Assembly: GCA_946401765.1 (NCBI GenBank)
Contig: CAMIVJ010000172.1
Coordinates: 1 to 6,319, forward strand
DNA from: an uncultured bacterium
GTDB taxonomy: Bacteria > Verrucomicrobiota > Kiritimatiellia > RFP12 > UBA1067
Reading direction: 5' to 3'
DNA: 6,319 bases
Shown here in pieces: positions 4,876 to 6,319 of the stretch; position 1 is the stretch's first letter; each line of letters begins with the position of its first letter. The translations under genes and the position numbers were made by a program. Under the pieces are notes generated by a model. It was not told the DNA's origin. It searched no databases and saw only the letters and a list, made by a program, of their open reading frames with translations.

Positions 4876-6319
4876 TCAGCGGTTGAAGCCCTTGTGGTTC
4901 ATGAACTCCCAGATGCGGCCGAGCCACGTGTAGCTGCCGGTGCCGGGAGAGGCGTTTCTCTGGAAGCAGTGCGGCCTGAGGCAGAGCGTGTGGAGGTCGC
5001 TCGCTATTCCCATGCGGCGCATCTGCTCCCAGGTCTTAACGGAGTTCATCGCGGCCCAGCCGTCGGCGTCGCCGTGGATGAACACCATCGGGCAGGTGTC
5101 GGGATCGAACGCGAATTCGGGCACCGGGCGCGCGGAGTCGTCGTTGCCGCCGGTTGAGTTGTGCGAGTCCACGCCGTCCGTGAGCGCGTATGCGGGATAG
5201 ATGCCCACGCCCCACTGCACGTTGCAGGGAATGTTGTCGATCTTGTCGACGTTCCAGTACGAGCGGCTGCGCGCGCTCGTGACGCCCATGAGCGTGAGGT
5301 GTCCGCCTGCCGACGAGCCCATGATGCCGATGCGGTTGGGGTCGAGCCCCTTCTCGGCGGCCTTTGAGCGCACGATGCGGATGCAGCGCTGAAGGTCCTG
5401 CCAAGCCGTCGTGTGCTTGGCGAGCGGCGCCGCGGGACGGGGCGTGCGGTACTTCATCGTGACCACCGCCATGCCCTTCTCGTTAAGGAACCGCCGCGCA
5501 GGCGCAACCTCGAAGCTGTCGGGGCTGTTGCCGCCGTAAGCGCCGCCGGAGTATATGATCTGGATCGCCTTCGTGGTGAGGTTCGAGGGGATGTACCATT
5601 CGAGATACGGCACGCACTGGCGCTTCTGGAAGTCGGGGATGCGGCCCTTCGGCCACAGCTCCTCCTTGGCGTACTTCGCCGGATCGTGGAAATCCTTCGC
5701 GTAGCGCTTCATCAGGTCCTCGGCCGGCGCGAGCGGACCAGTGAAGCCGAGCTGGGTGAGAAACTCCATCGCGCGGTCGAACCAGTTGTCGTACGCGGTC
5801 GCCTTGTCGCCCCTGCCGTCCTTGCCCCAGAACCCGTGTGGACGGTCGGCGAAGAGGTGGAGCTCGGCGGGAACCTTGTGCTTCCTGAGCTCGCGGTAGA
5901 CGAACGTGGAGGCCGTGGGCGAATAGACGTCGGCGCTGCCGTGGAACATGCACATGGGGGCAGTCTTCGCGTCGAACTTGAAGATGGGGTCGAGCGTCGC
6001 GTCGATTGCCTGGCCGTTGCGCGTGTTGGGGTCGCCGATGCCGTCGGTCATCGCGTAGGCGATGGCGCCGGTGATGGCCCAGTTGATATGGCAGGGAATG
6101 TCGTCAGTCTCGTCGATGCGCGCGTATGCGGGCGTGAGGGCGCTAGTGGCGAGAAGCGTGGCGAGGTGGGAGCCGGCTGACATCGAGATCGTGCCGATCT
6201 TCTCGGGGTCGAAGCCCCTGTCCTTCGCTGCCGCCCTTACGAGCCTCACGGCTCGCTGGCCGTCCTCCCATGCACTCTGGTGTATCGGCAGGCCTTTCGG
6301 ACGCGGCGTGCGATAGACG
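4876..6319 (-). CDS. Tandem-domain alpha/beta-hydrolase, BD-FAE/acetyl-xylan-esterase-like (N-terminus off window)
   Basis: A frame of 480 visible residues, open through the right edge, holds two copies of one esterase domain. Numbered from the first complete codon, domain 1 (partial, 1-194) shows YRTPRP at 2-7, nucleophile elbow SMSAG (S47), acid in HGSAD (D130) and DRPHGF (H161). Domain 2 (about 222-480) shows oxyanion-type YSGGAYGG at 256-263, YRTPRP at 290-295, canonical elbow GSSAG (S336), HGDAD (D419) and LRPHCF (H450). Ser, Asp and His are each exactly 289 residues apart between copies, so both triads look complete. LDPNRIGIMGSSAGGHL is typical of carbohydrate-ester hydrolases near acetyl-xylan and feruloyl esterases, but the substrate is inferred. 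The missing part should hold the start of domain 1 and any signal peptide, giving a full protein of perhaps 590-620 residues. An internal GTG at 6249 is not the start because similarity continues upstream of it. The stop is 13 nt before the CDF gene. Confidence 0.88.
   Translation of the reverse strand, partial: VYRTPRPKGLPIHQSAWEDGQRAVRLVRAAAKDRGFDPEKIGTISMSAGSHLATLLATSALTPAYARIDETDDIPCHINWAITGAIAYAMTDGIGDPNTRNGQAIDATLDPIFKFDAKTAPMCMFHGSADVYSPTASTFVYRELRKHKVPAELHLFADRPHGFWGKDGRGDKATAYDNWFDRAMEFLTQLGFTGPLAPAEDLMKRYAKDFHDPAKYAKEELWPKGRIPDFQKRQCVPYLEWYIPSNLTTKAIQIIYSGGAYGGNSPDSFEVAPARRFLNEKGMAVVTMKYRTPRPAAPLAKHTTAWQDLQRCIRIVRSKAAEKGLDPNRIGIMGSSAGGHLTLMGVTSARSRSYWNVDKIDNIPCNVQWGVGIYPAYALTDGVDSHNSTGGNDDSARPVPEFAFDPDTCPMVFIHGDADGWAAMNSVKTWEQMRRMGIASDLHTLCLRPHCFQRNASPGTGSYTWLGRIWEFMNHKGFNR

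Noticed and set aside
5161..6249. GTG at 6249 as the start of the esterase
   Set aside because: The frame stays open to the window edge, and the upstream residues (YRTPRP and following) align with the second domain, so the protein starts outside the window.
1..6319. Defence system, mobile element, CRISPR array or tRNA
   Set aside because: No transposase, integrase, nuclease, repeat-spacer pattern or cloverleaf was seen. All coding space is explained by metabolic and transport genes.

Overview
The window is a compact, GC-rich bacterial block in which every supported gene lies on the minus strand, so transcription runs from the right edge to the left edge. In transcription order the genes are: a tandem-domain alpha/beta-hydrolase (esterase) whose N-terminus lies off the right edge, a cation diffusion facilitator (CDF) metal exporter, an acyl-ACP thioesterase, a bile acid:sodium symporter (BASS) family transporter, a signal-peptide-bearing probable outer-membrane beta-barrel protein, uracil phosphoribosyltransferase (upp), and adenine phosphoribosyltransferase (apt), whose last residues are cut by the left edge. 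No RNA genes, CRISPR array, insertion sequence or convincing terminator is visible.

The first block (about 6319-2183) is packed like an operon. The esterase is 13 nt from the CDF gene. The CDF and thioesterase genes share a 4-nt GTGA overlap, and the thioesterase and BASS genes share a 4-nt ATGA overlap. The functions (polymer or ester hydrolysis, metal efflux, acyl-ACP hydrolysis, organic-anion transport) do not form a pathway I recognise. The CDF-thioesterase-BASS overlaps still imply coupled expression.

The second block (2182-1) has its own apparent promoter. A perfect TATAAT preceded by TG forms an extended -10 element, and that TG belongs to the TGA stop codon of the BASS gene. A 12-bp perfect palindrome follows at the expected transcription start. 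The outer-membrane protein, upp and apt follow with 10- and 13-nt gaps. At both junctions the upstream stop codon is fused to the next Shine-Dalgarno sequence as TGAGGAG. Two nucleobase-salvage enzymes downstream of an outer-membrane protein suggest, as inference only, a nucleoside or nucleobase uptake-and-salvage unit.

The organism is a diderm: it has a signal-peptide protein with aromatic-rich strands and a C-terminal Phe. High GC, the Ala-rich signal peptide followed by a Lys/Ala/Pro linker, and the 'LWPKGRIP'-type esterase remind me of host-associated or sediment members of the Planctomycetota-Verrucomicrobiota group such as Kiritimatiellae. That placement is an impression, not something the sequence proves. 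I see no clearly new defence or mobile system. The most unusual items are the two-catalytic-domain esterase, the stop-codon/promoter fusion, the His-rich outer-membrane protein linked to upp-apt, and the apparent loss of a conserved Glu in the thioesterase.
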